A stretch of DNA of 64,000 nt. Source: Betaproteobacteria bacterium (GTDB lineage: Bacteria; Pseudomonadota; Gammaproteobacteria; Burkholderiales; Burkholderiaceae_C). Both the position numbers and the translations under genes were made by a program. The DNA lies in assembly GCA_016868355.1 (NCBI GenBank), contig VGHB01000012.1, positions 19,641 to 83,640 on the forward strand, read 5' to 3'. The notes below the pieces were generated by a model. That model saw only the letters and a program-made list of their open reading frames with translations. It was not told the DNA's origin and did not search any database. This document shows positions 26,458 to 35,706 of the stretch, piece after piece (the stretch's first letter is position 1; every line of letters starts with the position of its first letter).

Positions 26458-27855
26458 ATGGCGCATTCTGCTGATGAACGCACTTTGGTGCTGTTCAACC
26501 ACGACTTTGATCAGATCGCACATCGCGGCCTGTACGCACGGTGGCCACACCTGAGCGCGGGCTTCGATCTTTTCGCCTTTCCCAGCCAGTTGCGCTTGGC
26601 ATGGTTTGACATCGAGAGGTTCGCGGCCCTGCAAGCTGTGCGTGCACGGATCCAGCGATGCAACGCTGTGCTGTCGCACCACGAACAGTTCGGTGCGCTG
26701 GCCTCCGCCCTGGTAGCTGAGCGTTTGGGGTGGCCTGGCACGCCGGTGCGCGCGGTGCTTGCCTGTCAGCACAAGTTATATGCGCGGCAGGTGCTGCAGC
26801 GCGTGTGTCCCGAGGCCAATGTGGAGGCGCATGGTTGGCATGGGCACCACCAGGCGCAAAGCCTGCCCTACCCGGTGTTCGCAAAGCCCATCAAGGCAGC
26901 CTTTTCAACCTTGGCACGCGAGCTGAACAACGAACAGGACCTGCAGCGCTTGCTGGGCTTTGGCTGGTGGGATTCGGTGCTGCTCAAATGCTTATCGCAT
27001 CCCTTTGAGCGCGTGGTGCGCTCAAGGCTGCCCGAGGCCGGAAGCGCTGTGGGCATGATGCTCGAGCAACCCATTCACGCTCCGCAATTCAACCTCGACG
27101 GCTATGTGTTTGGCGGCGAGCTTCGGCCCTTGGGAGTGGTGGATGCGCGGATGTATCCGGGTACCCAGGCCTTCATGCGATTTGATTACCCCAGCCGCCT
27201 GAGCCCCACTGTGATGGCTCGCGCTGCCGAGGTTGCGCGGCGATTCCTGAACGCGGTGGGTTTTACCCATGGACTGTTCAACATGGAGTTCTTCTACGAT
27301 GAGCAGCGCGAACGGCTCACCGTCATAGAGTTCAACCCGCGCCTGGCCTCTCAGTTCTCGGACCTGTACGCGAGGGTGGACGGCCGTGGTCTGCATGAAG
27401 TCGGTTTCGCATTGGCGCATGGACAGGACCCTGAACAGCTGCCCCGCCAAGCACCCACGGCTGCTCGAGCCTCAAGCTTTGTGTACCGGAGTTTCCCAGG
27501 TCGACGTCCCCTGACAGCGCCGACGCCAAGCCAGCGCGCTGTCTTGGGCACGGCCTATCCTGATGCTCTGTTGGTGACGTATCCGCGCACGGCCGCCATG
27601 GTCGAGCGCGACCACCAATGGCTGGGCAGCTCGCGCCACGGAATCCTCAATATAGGAGGCGATGATGAGAGCGACCTGGGGCGGCGCTGCGAAGTGGCCA
27701 GCCGACTCTTGGGCTGGACCCCACCGGCTGAGCCCTGGCACCCCGCCCGCGCGGCCCCTGGGCCGACGATCAACCACACCCCGGCGATGAATACATCCCC
27801 TGCGCACCCAAGCACAACACCCTACGGATCACTTCACTCCAGGAGCCTGTCATGA
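26458..27855 (+). CDS. ATP-grasp domain protein
   Basis: 465 aa. The ATP-grasp layout is visible: N-terminal pre-ATP domain, lysine-containing strand YPVFAKPIKAAFS (near residues 138-150), and the metal-binding end NMEFFYDEQRERLTVIEFNPRLASQFSDLY with Glu and Asn ligands. ATP-grasp enzymes ligate a carboxylate to an amine or thiol; the substrate here is unknown. The last 40 residues are Pro/Thr/Ser-rich and probably unstructured. It is divergent from the sulfatase-fold gene over about 90 bp and its stop overlaps the ATG of the thioredoxin-like gene. Confidence 0.78.
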   Translation: MAHSADERTLVLFNHDFDQIAHRGLYARWPHLSAGFDLFAFPSQLRLAWFDIERFAALQAVRARIQRCNAVLSHHEQFGALASALVAERLGWPGTPVRAVLACQHKLYARQVLQRVCPEANVEAHGWHGHHQAQSLPYPVFAKPIKAAFSTLARELNNEQDLQRLLGFGWWDSVLLKCLSHPFERVVRSRLPEAGSAVGMMLEQPIHAPQFNLDGYVFGGELRPLGVVDARMYPGTQAFMRFDYPSRLSPTVMARAAEVARRFLNAVGFTHGLFNMEFFYDEQRERLTVIEFNPRLASQFSDLYARVDGRGLHEVGFALAHGQDPEQLPRQAPTAARASSFVYRSFPGRRPLTAPTPSQRAVLGTAYPDALLVTYPRTAAMVERDHQWLGSSRHGILNIGGDDESDLGRRCEVASRLLGWTPPAEPWHPARAAPGPTINHTPAMNTSPAHPSTTPYGSLHSRSLS

Positions 27856-28274
27856 AATACATTGCGCTGCTTTGGTCAAGCGTCCACTGGCCTTGGGCCG
27901 GTGTAGTGGCACTGCTGAGCCTGTTTTCGCCGATGGCCCTGGCCCTGGACATACAGTCCTACTCAGCCGATCGATTGGCGCAGCTTCAGTCCAGCGGCAG
28001 GGCAGTGGCGGTGCACTTTCACGCCGAATGGTGCGGCACCTGCAAAACACAGCAAAAGGCGCTGCAAGGCTTGAAGGCCGACAGCGGTCTTGCTCAGGTG
28101 ACGCTGCTGGTGGCCGATTACGACAAGGAAAAGGACTTGCGCCGTCAAACCAAGGTGGCCGCACAGTCCACCCTTGTGGTCTTCAAAGGGCCCACCGAAG
28201 TGGCCCGTGTGGGCGGCGAGACCGCTGCCGACAAGCTGCGCACCGCCTTGTTAGCCGCCACCAAGGCCCCATGA
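27852..28274 (+). CDS. Thioredoxin-family periplasmic protein
   Basis: 140 aa. An N-terminal hydrophobic signal (WAGVVALLSLFSPMALA) is followed by a thioredoxin fold with the active site WCGTC in VHFHAEWCGTCKTQQ. ATG overlaps the upstream stop as ATGA. The next gene is a CcdA-like electron transporter starting 1 nt after this stop, so the pair most likely forms a DsbD-like relay bringing reducing equivalents to the periplasm. Confidence 0.88.
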   Translation: MKYIALLWSSVHWPWAGVVALLSLFSPMALALDIQSYSADRLAQLQSSGRAVAVHFHAEWCGTCKTQQKALQGLKADSGLAQVTLLVADYDKEKDLRRQTKVAAQSTLVVFKGPTEVARVGGETAADKLRTALLAATKAP

Positions 28275-28275
28275 A

Positions 28276-29004
28276 ATGTCGGCCACCCTCGCCGAGATGG
28301 GCCTGGGCGTGGTGGCCGGTGCTTTGAGCACACTCAATCCCTGCGTGTTTCCCCTGCTGCCCTTGGTCCTGGGCGGCGCGTTGCAGGAAAACCGCTGGGC
28401 GCCGATGCTGCTGGGCCTGGGGATGGCTTCTTCCTTCGCGGCGCTGGGCCTGTTCATCGGCACGCTTGGCGCGGCTTGGGGTGTGGAGTCTGATGCGATG
28501 CGCAGCGTGGGCGGAGTCTTGCTATTGCTGATGGCTGCGGTCATGTTGCTGCCCGGTCTGCAGCATCGAATGAGCTTGTGGATGACACCACTGGCCAGCG
28601 GGGCGCAAAGCTGGTCGGCGCGATTGTCGGGCGCAAACTGGGCCAGTGCCCTGGCCTTGGGCGCGGTGTTGGGCTTGGTGTGGACCCCTTGCTCAGGGCC
28701 CTTGCTTGTTTCCGCGCTTACCCTGGTGGCCAGCGAAGGCGGCGGTGTTCGCGGGGTTTTGATCTTGGGTGGATTCGGCCTGGGTGCTGCGGTGCCCCTG
28801 ATGGGTGCGGCCTACGCTTCGCGAGCCGGTTTTATGAGGGCTCGAGGCTGGTTGATGGCCCATATCGGCAAGCTCAAGATGGGCTTCGCAGCCCTGCTGG
28901 CCTTGATGGGCACGGCCATTTTGACCGGCTACGACAAGGTGTGGGAGGCCGCGGTGCTGCGCGTCCTGCCCGAGAGTTGGTTGCGCCTGACCACCCTCTT
29001 CTAG
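28276..29004 (+). CDS. ccdA: CcdA-type transmembrane thiol electron transporter
   Basis: 242 aa with about six membrane segments. The two redox cysteines sit in NPCVFPLLPLVLGG (near residue 23) and WTPCSGPLL, the diagnostic pair of CcdA/DsbD membrane domains. It passes electrons from cytosolic thioredoxin to periplasmic thioredoxin-like partners, serving cytochrome c maturation or other thiol reduction. The partner is probably the thioredoxin-like protein encoded just upstream. Confidence 0.88.
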   Translation: MSATLAEMGLGVVAGALSTLNPCVFPLLPLVLGGALQENRWAPMLLGLGMASSFAALGLFIGTLGAAWGVESDAMRSVGGVLLLLMAAVMLLPGLQHRMSLWMTPLASGAQSWSARLSGANWASALALGAVLGLVWTPCSGPLLVSALTLVASEGGGVRGVLILGGFGLGAAVPLMGAAYASRAGFMRARGWLMAHIGKLKMGFAALLALMGTAILTGYDKVWEAAVLRVLPESWLRLTTLF

Positions 29005-29132
29005 TGCCGGCCTGCGGAGCACATCGGAGCCTGGGCGCCCACGGTGCCCACCACATGAAAGTCCAGGGGCCGAAATTTGTCTGAAAGTCGCGAGTGCTTG
29101 TGCGCTGGCCGAGCCTTGCGTAACCGAGTGTC

Positions 29133-29735
29133 TTAGGGGCTGGATTGGCGTATGCCCTCAACCTGAACCAGCAGCCGAACCGTATCGGCCACAAAGGGCA
29201 GGCTGTGGGTGATGCCGAAGTCGCTGCGCTTGAATTCCCCAACAAAATCTCCCCCACAAACCTCACGTCGGTACAGCGGGTTGCGATAGCAGCGCCAACG
29301 CTCGGCTTTGAGCGCAAGGCCTCGGCTGACGCCGCGCAAGGTGAATTCGCCCGCCACAGTTGTCACGCGGCCCTGTGAATCAAACTCGAATGACTCGGCA
29401 ACGAAATAGGCCTTAGGGTGCGCTTGATTGTCGAGCAGGTCAGCGCGCTTTAGCAGAGCGTCTAGCACCGGCAGTCCCGTGCTCACCTGTGCAGTGTCCA
29501 CCGCAACCTGCACCCGCCCACGCCGCGCGGCAAGGTCCAGTTCAGCTTGCCCATCCAGGGGGCCAAAACGGCCTCGGATGGTGGCGGTGTCGAAGTGCAG
29601 CACTTCGAAGGTGACGAAGGTGTGGCTGCGGTCCAGGTCATAGCTGGACGGCTGGGGTAAAGCCTGGGCGCGGGCAGGCGGCAGGGCGATCAGGGTCAGC
29701 AGGACAAGCCCTGCGGCAATCAGCGTTCGGGTCAT
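29133..29735 (-). CDS. YceI-family periplasmic lipocalin-like protein
   Basis: 200 aa with a clear signal peptide ending PPARAQA near residue 25. The mature chain opens YDLDRSHTFVTFEVLHFDTATIRGRF, has DLLDNQAHPKAYFVAESFEF in the middle and KRSDFGITHSLPFVADTVRLLVQVEG at the end, all typical of YceI. These beta-barrel proteins bind long-chain isoprenoids or other amphiphiles. It is convergent with ccdA and separated by 142 bp from the exported-protein block upstream. Confidence 0.9.
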   Translation of the reverse strand: MTRTLIAAGLVLLTLIALPPARAQALPQPSSYDLDRSHTFVTFEVLHFDTATIRGRFGPLDGQAELDLAARRGRVQVAVDTAQVSTGLPVLDALLKRADLLDNQAHPKAYFVAESFEFDSQGRVTTVAGEFTLRGVSRGLALKAERWRCYRNPLYRREVCGGDFVGEFKRSDFGITHSLPFVADTVRLLVQVEGIRQSSP

Positions 29736-29877
29736 GTGGCTCCTAGCGTGCGCGCCAGCCCAATGACCTGCGTCGGCGGCACGGGCTTGGCGGTGGCGCG
29801 TAGTTCCGCTGCGGCAGCGCAGCCCAACGGGGCCGGGATGGGTTTGGTGGGCGGTTCATGGGTGTGAACGCCTGCGA

Positions 29878-30333
29878 TTACCGAACCACGAAGGAGACCA
29901 CTTGAATCGTCTCACGGTCAAGGGAGTCTTTGATCGATAGCAACAGCTGATGCCTGCCTGCGGGCAACACGGCCTCGCTGACGTTGATTCCCTCCTTGGT
30001 CACCTTTGCCACCCCTAATAGCCGCTGTGTGATGTCGATCCTGAACGAGCCGTACAGCACGCGGAACGTCTCCGGCTTCACTTCTGCGGGAGCAGTGCCA
30101 ACAAACCGAACCTCAACAGAGGTCGGTGCTCCGACCGGTTTTGAGACATCCGGGGTGACGAGAGCGATCTGAGGCGCACCCGGCTGTGGCGTGCTGCGCG
30201 GCACCACCATTCCACCCGCAGCCTGGGAAGCAGAGGCCTCTTCAGGTGTCACCAAGGCGACGCGTTGCGCTGCTGCCTCACCAGGCACCCAGCACGAAGC
30301 AGCGACCAACAGGCCAAGGAGGTGGTTCTTCAT
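29878..30333 (-). CDS. Exported protein of unknown function, caspase cluster
   Basis: 151 aa. A signal peptide (LLGLLVAASCWVPGEAAA) is followed by a linker with two ALVTP repeats and then about 90 residues of beta-rich sequence (SVEVRFVGTAPAEVKPETFRVLYG ... GRHQLLLSIKDSLDRE, shown in part) that resembles an Ig-like or bacterial invasion-type beta sandwich. Its ATG overlaps the OmpA-like gene stop as ATGA, so it is the last gene of the caspase-fold operon. No function can be named. Confidence 0.75.
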   Translation of the reverse strand: MKNHLLGLLVAASCWVPGEAAAQRVALVTPEEASASQAAGGMVVPRSTPQPGAPQIALVTPDVSKPVGAPTSVEVRFVGTAPAEVKPETFRVLYGSFRIDITQRLLGVAKVTKEGINVSEAVLPAGRHQLLLSIKDSLDRETIQVVSFVVR

Positions 30334-30818
30334 GGCAATGTAATCACCCGTACCCTGCGGTTGGAGGGAGACTTCGGATCAGCCTGATCCAACAGTTCTC
30401 GGAAACCTTTGCCCACCGGTTCGAGCCGATCTGTAGAGACACCCGTTGAGGCAAGAAATGCCACCACCGCATCGGCCCTGCGCTGGGAGAGTTGGTCGTT
30501 ATAGGCCTCGGTACCCTGCCCGTCGGTATGGCCCTCCACCCGGAACTTGAAGTTCTGCAATCTCGGATCACTGAGCGCAGAAGCAAGGCTCTTGAGCAAG
30601 TCCCTTCCGTCGGGGCGAAGCCGGGCGGAGTCGAAGTCAAAGTTGACGGTCAGATCAAGTGTCGGCACCAGGTTTCGGGTACCTGACCCCAGGCTTCTGG
30701 TCTTGGGAGCCGGCGTGAGCGCCTTCACCATCTCATCAACGCTCGGGGCCGCTGGTGTCTGAGCATGGCTTACCCCAAGCGTGAGCAGCAGCAGGAATGT
30801 AAATAGGTTTTGGATCAT
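30330..30818 (-). CDS. OmpA-family peptidoglycan-binding protein
   Basis: 162 aa. Signal peptide (LFTFLLLLTLGVSHAQ) then a C-terminal OmpA domain: VNFDFDSARLRPDGRDLLK, FRVEGHTDGQGTEAYNDQLS, QRRADAV, and a final SNRRVRV, the peptidoglycan-contacting set with Asp and Arg. No lipobox was seen, so it is likely soluble periplasmic or held by the wall. Its ATG overlaps the stop of the second caspase-fold gene and its stop overlaps the next gene, arguing for coupled translation. Confidence 0.87.
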   Translation of the reverse strand: MIQNLFTFLLLLTLGVSHAQTPAAPSVDEMVKALTPAPKTRSLGSGTRNLVPTLDLTVNFDFDSARLRPDGRDLLKSLASALSDPRLQNFKFRVEGHTDGQGTEAYNDQLSQRRADAVVAFLASTGVSTDRLEPVGKGFRELLDQADPKSPSNRRVRVITLP

Positions 30819-32506
30819 TGCACTTCCTCAACCTTGACGAGGGTTGCGGCCATCTGCCCACTTCTGCCCTGCACACCCCTGCCCACAAAGAAGTCCACCA
30901 GGCGTTTTCTTGAAGCCAGATCAGCCACCGAGAAGGTAAACGCTCCGCCGCCGCTGTCTTCATCGGGCACAAAGATCTTGGTGTCCCGCACAGAGGGGGT
31001 GACCACGAACAGGACTTGATTGGTACCCACGGGCCCACCAGCTTTGATTGACCACCCGGGCCGTGGGAAGGTGTACGTTGTGTTGGCCTTGATCTTGTTG
31101 TCTTTATCCAGCTTATTGGGGTAGAGCAAGTAGAAGCTCTTTCCATCCGAACCCAGCATCACCGCGTACAGGTAGCCCTCCGTGGAGGACTTCACGGTGA
31201 ACTTGAACGGATCTTGATTGATCTTGAGCTGCTTGGGTGCTTGCACATCAAGCTTGAACCGCCCGTTTCGCTGCGACAGGACGTCGTCTAGGGTCGCTCG
31301 TGATGCTGCCAGCTGGTCTTCGATGGTTTCAACCAGAACTTCGGCAACGACGGGCAGAGGCGGCACAGGAACACTGGGCGCTGTGGGTACGGGCAGTGAG
31401 GGCAGCGTCGGTGTACCTGCTACCGGTTTATCAGGGAGCGATTGAGGAAGCGCGGGCGCAGTGGGTGCCGTGGGCTTCGGCGGTGTGGGCAGAGTAGAAA
31501 CCATTGTGGACGCCGGCAGCTTGGGTGGATCGGCCATCACGATCAAATTTCTTGTGCCGCGAACCTGGATGTTCGACGGCAGCATCCCCGCTGAACGGTG
31601 AGGCTCCATCAAAGCGTTGAGCTTGGCCTGTGCACATTGCCTGACCTCTTCAAGCGTGATGGCGCCGCTTCGGTTCAGATCCTTGGCCTCACCCAAAAGG
31701 CACTGACCCATCGCGTGGGTTGCCAATCCTCCCAGTTCCTCGTTGTCCCAACTCACCTCGTTCTGGTTGGCCGCCGAGATCTGAACGAAGTTTTGCTCGG
31801 GGATTCCCAAACGCTGCATGGCTGGGACAAAGCTGCGCGTGGTGCTGAGCTGATTCACCGCCACACTGCATTGGTCCGCCGAACGAGCGATGACCTTTGC
31901 ACGCATTCCGGCGGCTTGGGAGATGGATCTGGTTCGTGCCGCACCCAACCCCCCTGAAAAGCAGGCATCCACCATCACGATGGCCTTGTCAGCCTTTTCA
32001 GCAATCTTTGAGGTGTAGCTGGCCAGTTCGGCCTCTGTCAGCACATCGTCGAAAGTGTGTCTTCCTTCCGTGTAGGGCACGAAGCCTTGCTCGCATCCCT
32101 TGGGGCCTGAATAGCTGGTTCCGTGACCGGAGAGGTAAATAAACACCCGGTCACCCACGCCCGTCTTCTGCCGAAGCTGCTGAAGAGCGGCCACGATGGT
32201 CGACTTGGTCGCCCGTGAGTCTCTCAGCTCCACGATCTGATTTGATGGAATGCCCATCGCCATGGCCATACGACGCGCGATTTCCATATCCTTCGGAACG
32301 CCCAACAGAGGCGTGGATTCCGAGGCCTGGGTGTACTGGCCTACACCGATGATCAGTGCGTGCGATTGGGTAGACGCCAGGACGGGCGGTGAAAGCAAGA
32401 GAGTCAGGGCCGGCACGAAACCGACAGCGAATCGTCTGAGCGTGCTCAGGTATTTAACGCTGGCTTTAAGTTCTTCCGCCATTTTTGCCGCCGCCCTACT
32501 TTCCAC
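30815..32506 (-). CDS. Exported caspase-fold protein with DUF4384-like domain
   Basis: 563 aa from GTG 32506 (ATG 32482 possible). A signal peptide or anchor (VGFVPALTLLLSPPVLAS) leads into a C14 caspase-fold domain: HALIIGVGQY, the catalytic His128 in YLSGHGTS and Cys182 in VDACFSGG, so the dyad is intact. Near residue 285 is an EF-hand-like loop DLNRSGAITLEE. A Pro-rich linker (about 345-395) precedes a C-terminal domain with VKSSTEGYLYAVMLGSDGK and YLLYPN, which fits DUF4384. It overlaps the upstream caspase-fold gene by 11 nt. Likely a Ca-dependent periplasmic protease; target unknown. Confidence 0.85.
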   Translation of the reverse strand: MESRAAAKMAEELKASVKYLSTLRRFAVGFVPALTLLLSPPVLASTQSHALIIGVGQYTQASESTPLLGVPKDMEIARRMAMAMGIPSNQIVELRDSRATKSTIVAALQQLRQKTGVGDRVFIYLSGHGTSYSGPKGCEQGFVPYTEGRHTFDDVLTEAELASYTSKIAEKADKAIVMVDACFSGGLGAARTRSISQAAGMRAKVIARSADQCSVAVNQLSTTRSFVPAMQRLGIPEQNFVQISAANQNEVSWDNEELGGLATHAMGQCLLGEAKDLNRSGAITLEEVRQCAQAKLNALMEPHRSAGMLPSNIQVRGTRNLIVMADPPKLPASTMVSTLPTPPKPTAPTAPALPQSLPDKPVAGTPTLPSLPVPTAPSVPVPPLPVVAEVLVETIEDQLAASRATLDDVLSQRNGRFKLDVQAPKQLKINQDPFKFTVKSSTEGYLYAVMLGSDGKSFYLLYPNKLDKDNKIKANTTYTFPRPGWSIKAGGPVGTNQVLFVVTPSVRDTKIFVPDEDSGGGAFTFSVADLASRKRLVDFFVGRGVQGRSGQMAATLVKVEEVQ

Positions 32507-33929
32507 CTTTCACTGAAGAAAGAACCAGTTCACCGCCTGTGAGACTGCCGTAGTCCCACGGTTGCTGCTTCCCACCGGTGGCTTGCATGACCTTTTCTCG
32601 TACCCGCCTGAGGACCACGCCGATGTCAGTGGGATCACCTAAGTGCTCCAAAAGGGCCTGTGTGAACGGTGAATGCTTCTGTCCTACCCCGTCTAGAGCA
32701 ACTTGCCCATCTCGTGTGGCGTACGCGATCAGAGTACCTTGAGAAACATTCATCGGCGCAAGCCCACGCGTGAGGCTCCTGCTACCCGCTCTCTGCAGGG
32801 GGTTATCCCGACAGGCATCAAGGAGAACCAATTTGGTCTTTCCAGGGAGGAAGTTGTCAATAGCGTCGCTCAGGCGTACGCCGTCAAATATCGCCTTGCT
32901 CACGTCGCTGTGGTCGATGTCTGTTGGAAGGATGAAATTTGCGCCATCGATCTGCACGCCGTGCCCAGCAAAATACAGCAGAGATACATCTGCTCCTGAG
33001 GCAGACCTCTGGAACTGGCCCAACGCCTCTAGCATCTGCCCTCTCCTAGCATCAGTCACCGTCGTAACCGAGAACCCCATCGAGCGAAGCTTTTCACTCA
33101 TTGCCCTTGCGTCGTTTACAGGGTTGTCTAGTCGCGCCGAACCGGGATATGCGCCGTTTCCAATGACCAACGCATGTGCCCGAAGTGCTCCCGTAGGCGC
33201 GGTGGCTTGAGGCTCGGGCAGCTGGGCTCTTCCTTCAGAAACCCCTGCTCGGACTTGTTCGTTTGTGCGCAAGTTGGCCGGTGCCATGGGGGCGTTCTGC
33301 ACCGGGATGCTTGCCAGCGCGGCCAATGGATCACGCAAGAGGTTCACAGCCCATCTTGCCGCCTTGGATTCCGCATCTGCCTGCAGTGAAGCCAAGGTAG
33401 GACTGTCGCTACCACAGGCTCGGTCAGAGCCAGTAGTGACTTTTCGATCGCTGACGAGAATGCGTTCGCTAGCTCGCTGACGTGCCCGTAATTGGACGTC
33501 CAGTTCGTAGTTACGGGTTAGGCAGGGTATCTGCTGGGTTTGCCAATCGAGACACTTGCGTGAAAAGACTTTCTGCAATGTCCCCTTTGCGTCCTTGTCC
33601 GGTTCTGACCATCGACGGCAGATACGCTGCTCTTGTGTTGAGCGTGACTCTGTCAGCCGAGCCGAGTACACCGATATGTCGAGTACCACATCAGCGACCG
33701 CTGCCCCACCTGCTAGCCACTGTGCTTTTGGAAATATTCGTAGAAGTTCAGATTCGACAACGCCACTTACTTGCGCAGACCGTTCGCCTCTGACTTGACC
33801 TGCTGAGACAACCCCGTTGAACCGCAGATCCGGTTGATCCGCAACTGCGCTTATTTCAGTCGTCGCGCAACCTTGAATCGCGCACACAACCGCTGCAACG
33901 GTTAAACGGGCTACGATACTCTTGGTCAT
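32496..33929 (-). CDS. Caspase-fold lipoprotein
   Basis: 477 aa from ATG 33929. The N-terminus has a lipobox IQGC with Cys21, so it is a predicted lipoprotein. Residues about 30-210 form an unknown domain with several Cys residues; residues about 250-470 are a caspase (C14) domain: ALVIGNGAYPGSARLDNPVNDA, catalytic His323 in YFAGHGVQ and Cys373 in LLDACRDNP. The open frame continues 19 codons upstream but the lipoprotein start fits best. It precedes and overlaps the second caspase-fold gene; the 222-bp gap upstream may hold the promoter. Confidence 0.87.
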   Translation of the reverse strand: MTKSIVARLTVAAVVCAIQGCATTEISAVADQPDLRFNGVVSAGQVRGERSAQVSGVVESELLRIFPKAQWLAGGAAVADVVLDISVYSARLTESRSTQEQRICRRWSEPDKDAKGTLQKVFSRKCLDWQTQQIPCLTRNYELDVQLRARQRASERILVSDRKVTTGSDRACGSDSPTLASLQADAESKAARWAVNLLRDPLAALASIPVQNAPMAPANLRTNEQVRAGVSEGRAQLPEPQATAPTGALRAHALVIGNGAYPGSARLDNPVNDARAMSEKLRSMGFSVTTVTDARRGQMLEALGQFQRSASGADVSLLYFAGHGVQIDGANFILPTDIDHSDVSKAIFDGVRLSDAIDNFLPGKTKLVLLDACRDNPLQRAGSRSLTRGLAPMNVSQGTLIAYATRDGQVALDGVGQKHSPFTQALLEHLGDPTDIGVVLRRVREKVMQATGGKQQPWDYGSLTGGELVLSSVKGGK

Positions 33930-34151
33930 GGTAATGGGACTCGGGGCGAGACTGCGGTGGCCGACGCCCAAAAGTGTAGCGCCCATAGTTTGACCGGTGT
34001 CCCGTCAGGCTGTTGTTCTCTTGAGAAACCTGTGCCCTACCGGGCTTTGGCGTTTGTTACGCAGTGGCTCCTTAAGACTTCACCGGCAGATGGCCCAACC
34101 TGGTGGGCAACCCGGATGCTGCTGTGTTGGCACGAGCCCACTTATCAATCT

Positions 34152-35255
34152 TCAGAATCTCGATGTTTGCCCCGGACATTCTTTAAACGCCTCCCGCCAT
34201 GCGTTTTGAAGCCGATCAGCTGGAATGGTGTCAGGGGTTGACAGCCTGACGCTTCCGTCTGAAGAGACCAAATAGGCGAGGTTGCCGAACTTTTGCTTTG
34301 ACACTCTAAATGCGGTCATGTTGATCGTCCGACTGTCGATTTGCAAGCGCCCATTGCTCATGACACACTTTTGGACTTCCGTCCATCGTTCATATTTCGT
34401 ACCAGCCACCGTTCCAGTTGTAGCAAAGTTAAACACCTGCTCCATCAAAGATCTAGTCCTTGACGCGTACTGCTGCCACTGTTGGTCAGACTCGTTCGCT
34501 TGTTGCCGAAACGCCTGCTGCCGCTGATTCTGCGCGGTTCGTTCTTCTATTATTTTTTGATCTCGCTGCTGGACCTGAGCCAGCAAAGTTTGATGGCCCT
34601 GATCAAAAATACGCAGTAAAACAGGATGCGCTTCAACCCATATAAGCATCAAGGAAAATGTGGTTGGATTCCAAGCGTCGTATCTACCGCTGTTGTAACT
34701 AAAGTCGATGCAGCGTTTATTTTGCCGAAGAGTCCGTCTTTGAATTAAATTTCCGCGGTCATCGACAGTTTTTTCGATATCGAATTCTTGCTCGTAACAT
34801 GCGTCGGGAAGGTAGTGTAAGAAATGTGTTCGAAGGTTACTGTAAAAGTCTTTGCGGCTTTTGTCCGAACGCTCGAGGCAACGTGCGAGGTTCTGGTTCG
34901 CAATGCGATTAGCACTTTCCTCAATTTCCAAGCGATACGGCCGCACGCCGGAATCTCTGAACTTTTTTTGTACCCAAAGCGGGGCCGCCTCAATTCCATC
35001 CCATCGGAGATCAGAGTTGATTGAGTCAAGTACACGGTAATCATCCTTAGACCGATTAAAGATAGGATGATTGAGCACTTCACAAATCTGTTCGCTTGAA
35101 GCGATTGTGCCTACTCTTACTGCTGTCTCGCGGCCTTCAGGGCTAACATGTGGAATCAACAAGGGATCACTTGCGACAGCCTTAAGCGGGCAGACAAGCG
35201 AGACACTGATAAGAAGGGCACGGCCCGGCGCGACCAGAACTTTCGGAAGATTCAT
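34152..35255 (-). CDS. Exported protein of unknown function
   Basis: 367 aa, ATG 35255. The N-terminus (VLVAPGRALLISVSLVCPLKAVAS) is a signal peptide. The central part is rich in charged residues, with a Gln-rich helical stretch at about residues 235-275 (LLAQVQQRDQKIIEERTAQN and following), suggesting coiled coil, then a C-terminal beta-rich part. No family is recognised. Base composition is visibly lower in GC than in neighbouring genes, hinting at acquisition. It lies upstream of the caspase-fold lipoprotein on the same strand, so it may belong to that system. Confidence 0.75.
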   Translation of the reverse strand: MNLPKVLVAPGRALLISVSLVCPLKAVASDPLLIPHVSPEGRETAVRVGTIASSEQICEVLNHPIFNRSKDDYRVLDSINSDLRWDGIEAAPLWVQKKFRDSGVRPYRLEIEESANRIANQNLARCLERSDKSRKDFYSNLRTHFLHYLPDACYEQEFDIEKTVDDRGNLIQRRTLRQNKRCIDFSYNSGRYDAWNPTTFSLMLIWVEAHPVLLRIFDQGHQTLLAQVQQRDQKIIEERTAQNQRQQAFRQQANESDQQWQQYASRTRSLMEQVFNFATTGTVAGTKYERWTEVQKCVMSNGRLQIDSRTINMTAFRVSKQKFGNLAYLVSSDGSVRLSTPDTIPADRLQNAWREAFKECPGQTSRF

Positions 35256-35706
35256 GGATACCTCGGATGCCCAAGGAGGTTAGCACGGAGGGCAGGTTCG
35301 ATTGCGTGTTGATACATCTCCAAAGCGGAGCCATTTAAAGACGCGTTCACGTTGAGATCTGAGCCGCATTGCCGATCTATCATGCCCAGTTTTTCAGCCC
35401 GGGTGAACAAGAGTGATTGACGAAAGAACTTTCAAGCAAGTTACGACGCCTTATGCTGAGACAGGACGTTTCGGTGAGCGAGTTCAGCATACTACAAAAC
35501 ATAAACAAACACATCTAAAGTCGATTGTAAAAGCCTGTATATATTGATGTTTGGTGAGCGGTGCGGGGTTCGAACTTGCAACCCCTGCCTTGTCAAGGCG
35601 CATGACACGATCCAGCGCGATAAGTCGGGGAACTGAATCCGTAGCGGTTGTTGGTCTTGCGGCGACTTCAGTTCCGGACGTTGCGCCAACCTTGGGGGCA
35701 CCGTCC
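35256..35706. other. Gene-poor, AT-richer interval with a tRNA-Val relic
   Basis: About 450 bp between the unknown exported protein and the serine hydrolase. The half from 35256 to 35550 is relatively AT-rich (for example around 35495-35545) with no coding frame that I trust. The degenerate 3' half of a tRNA-Val lies at 35552-35600. It looks like an integration scar. Confidence 0.5.
35552..35600 (-). pseudogene. Degenerate 3' half of tRNA-Val (GAC), possible att site
   Basis: On the minus strand the sequence runs from an anticodon arm CCTTGACAAGG (loop reading GAC, Val) through GGCAGGGGTTGCAAGTTCGA to a terminal ACCGCTCACCA with CCA. The D arm and the 5' acceptor half are missing, and the T stem has mismatches, so this is not a working tRNA. 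Such 3' halves are what tyrosine recombinases leave at integration sites. A second degenerate copy lies at 37066-37113. Confidence 0.55.

Noticed and set aside
29736..29877. A minus-strand frame ending in an ATGA overlap with the YceI start
   Set aside because: No start codon with ribosome site and no recognisable sequence; it begins inside the neighbouring gene.
35552..35600. A functional tRNA-Val gene
   Set aside because: Only the anticodon arm to CCA is present; D arm and 5' acceptor strand are missing and the T stem is mismatched.
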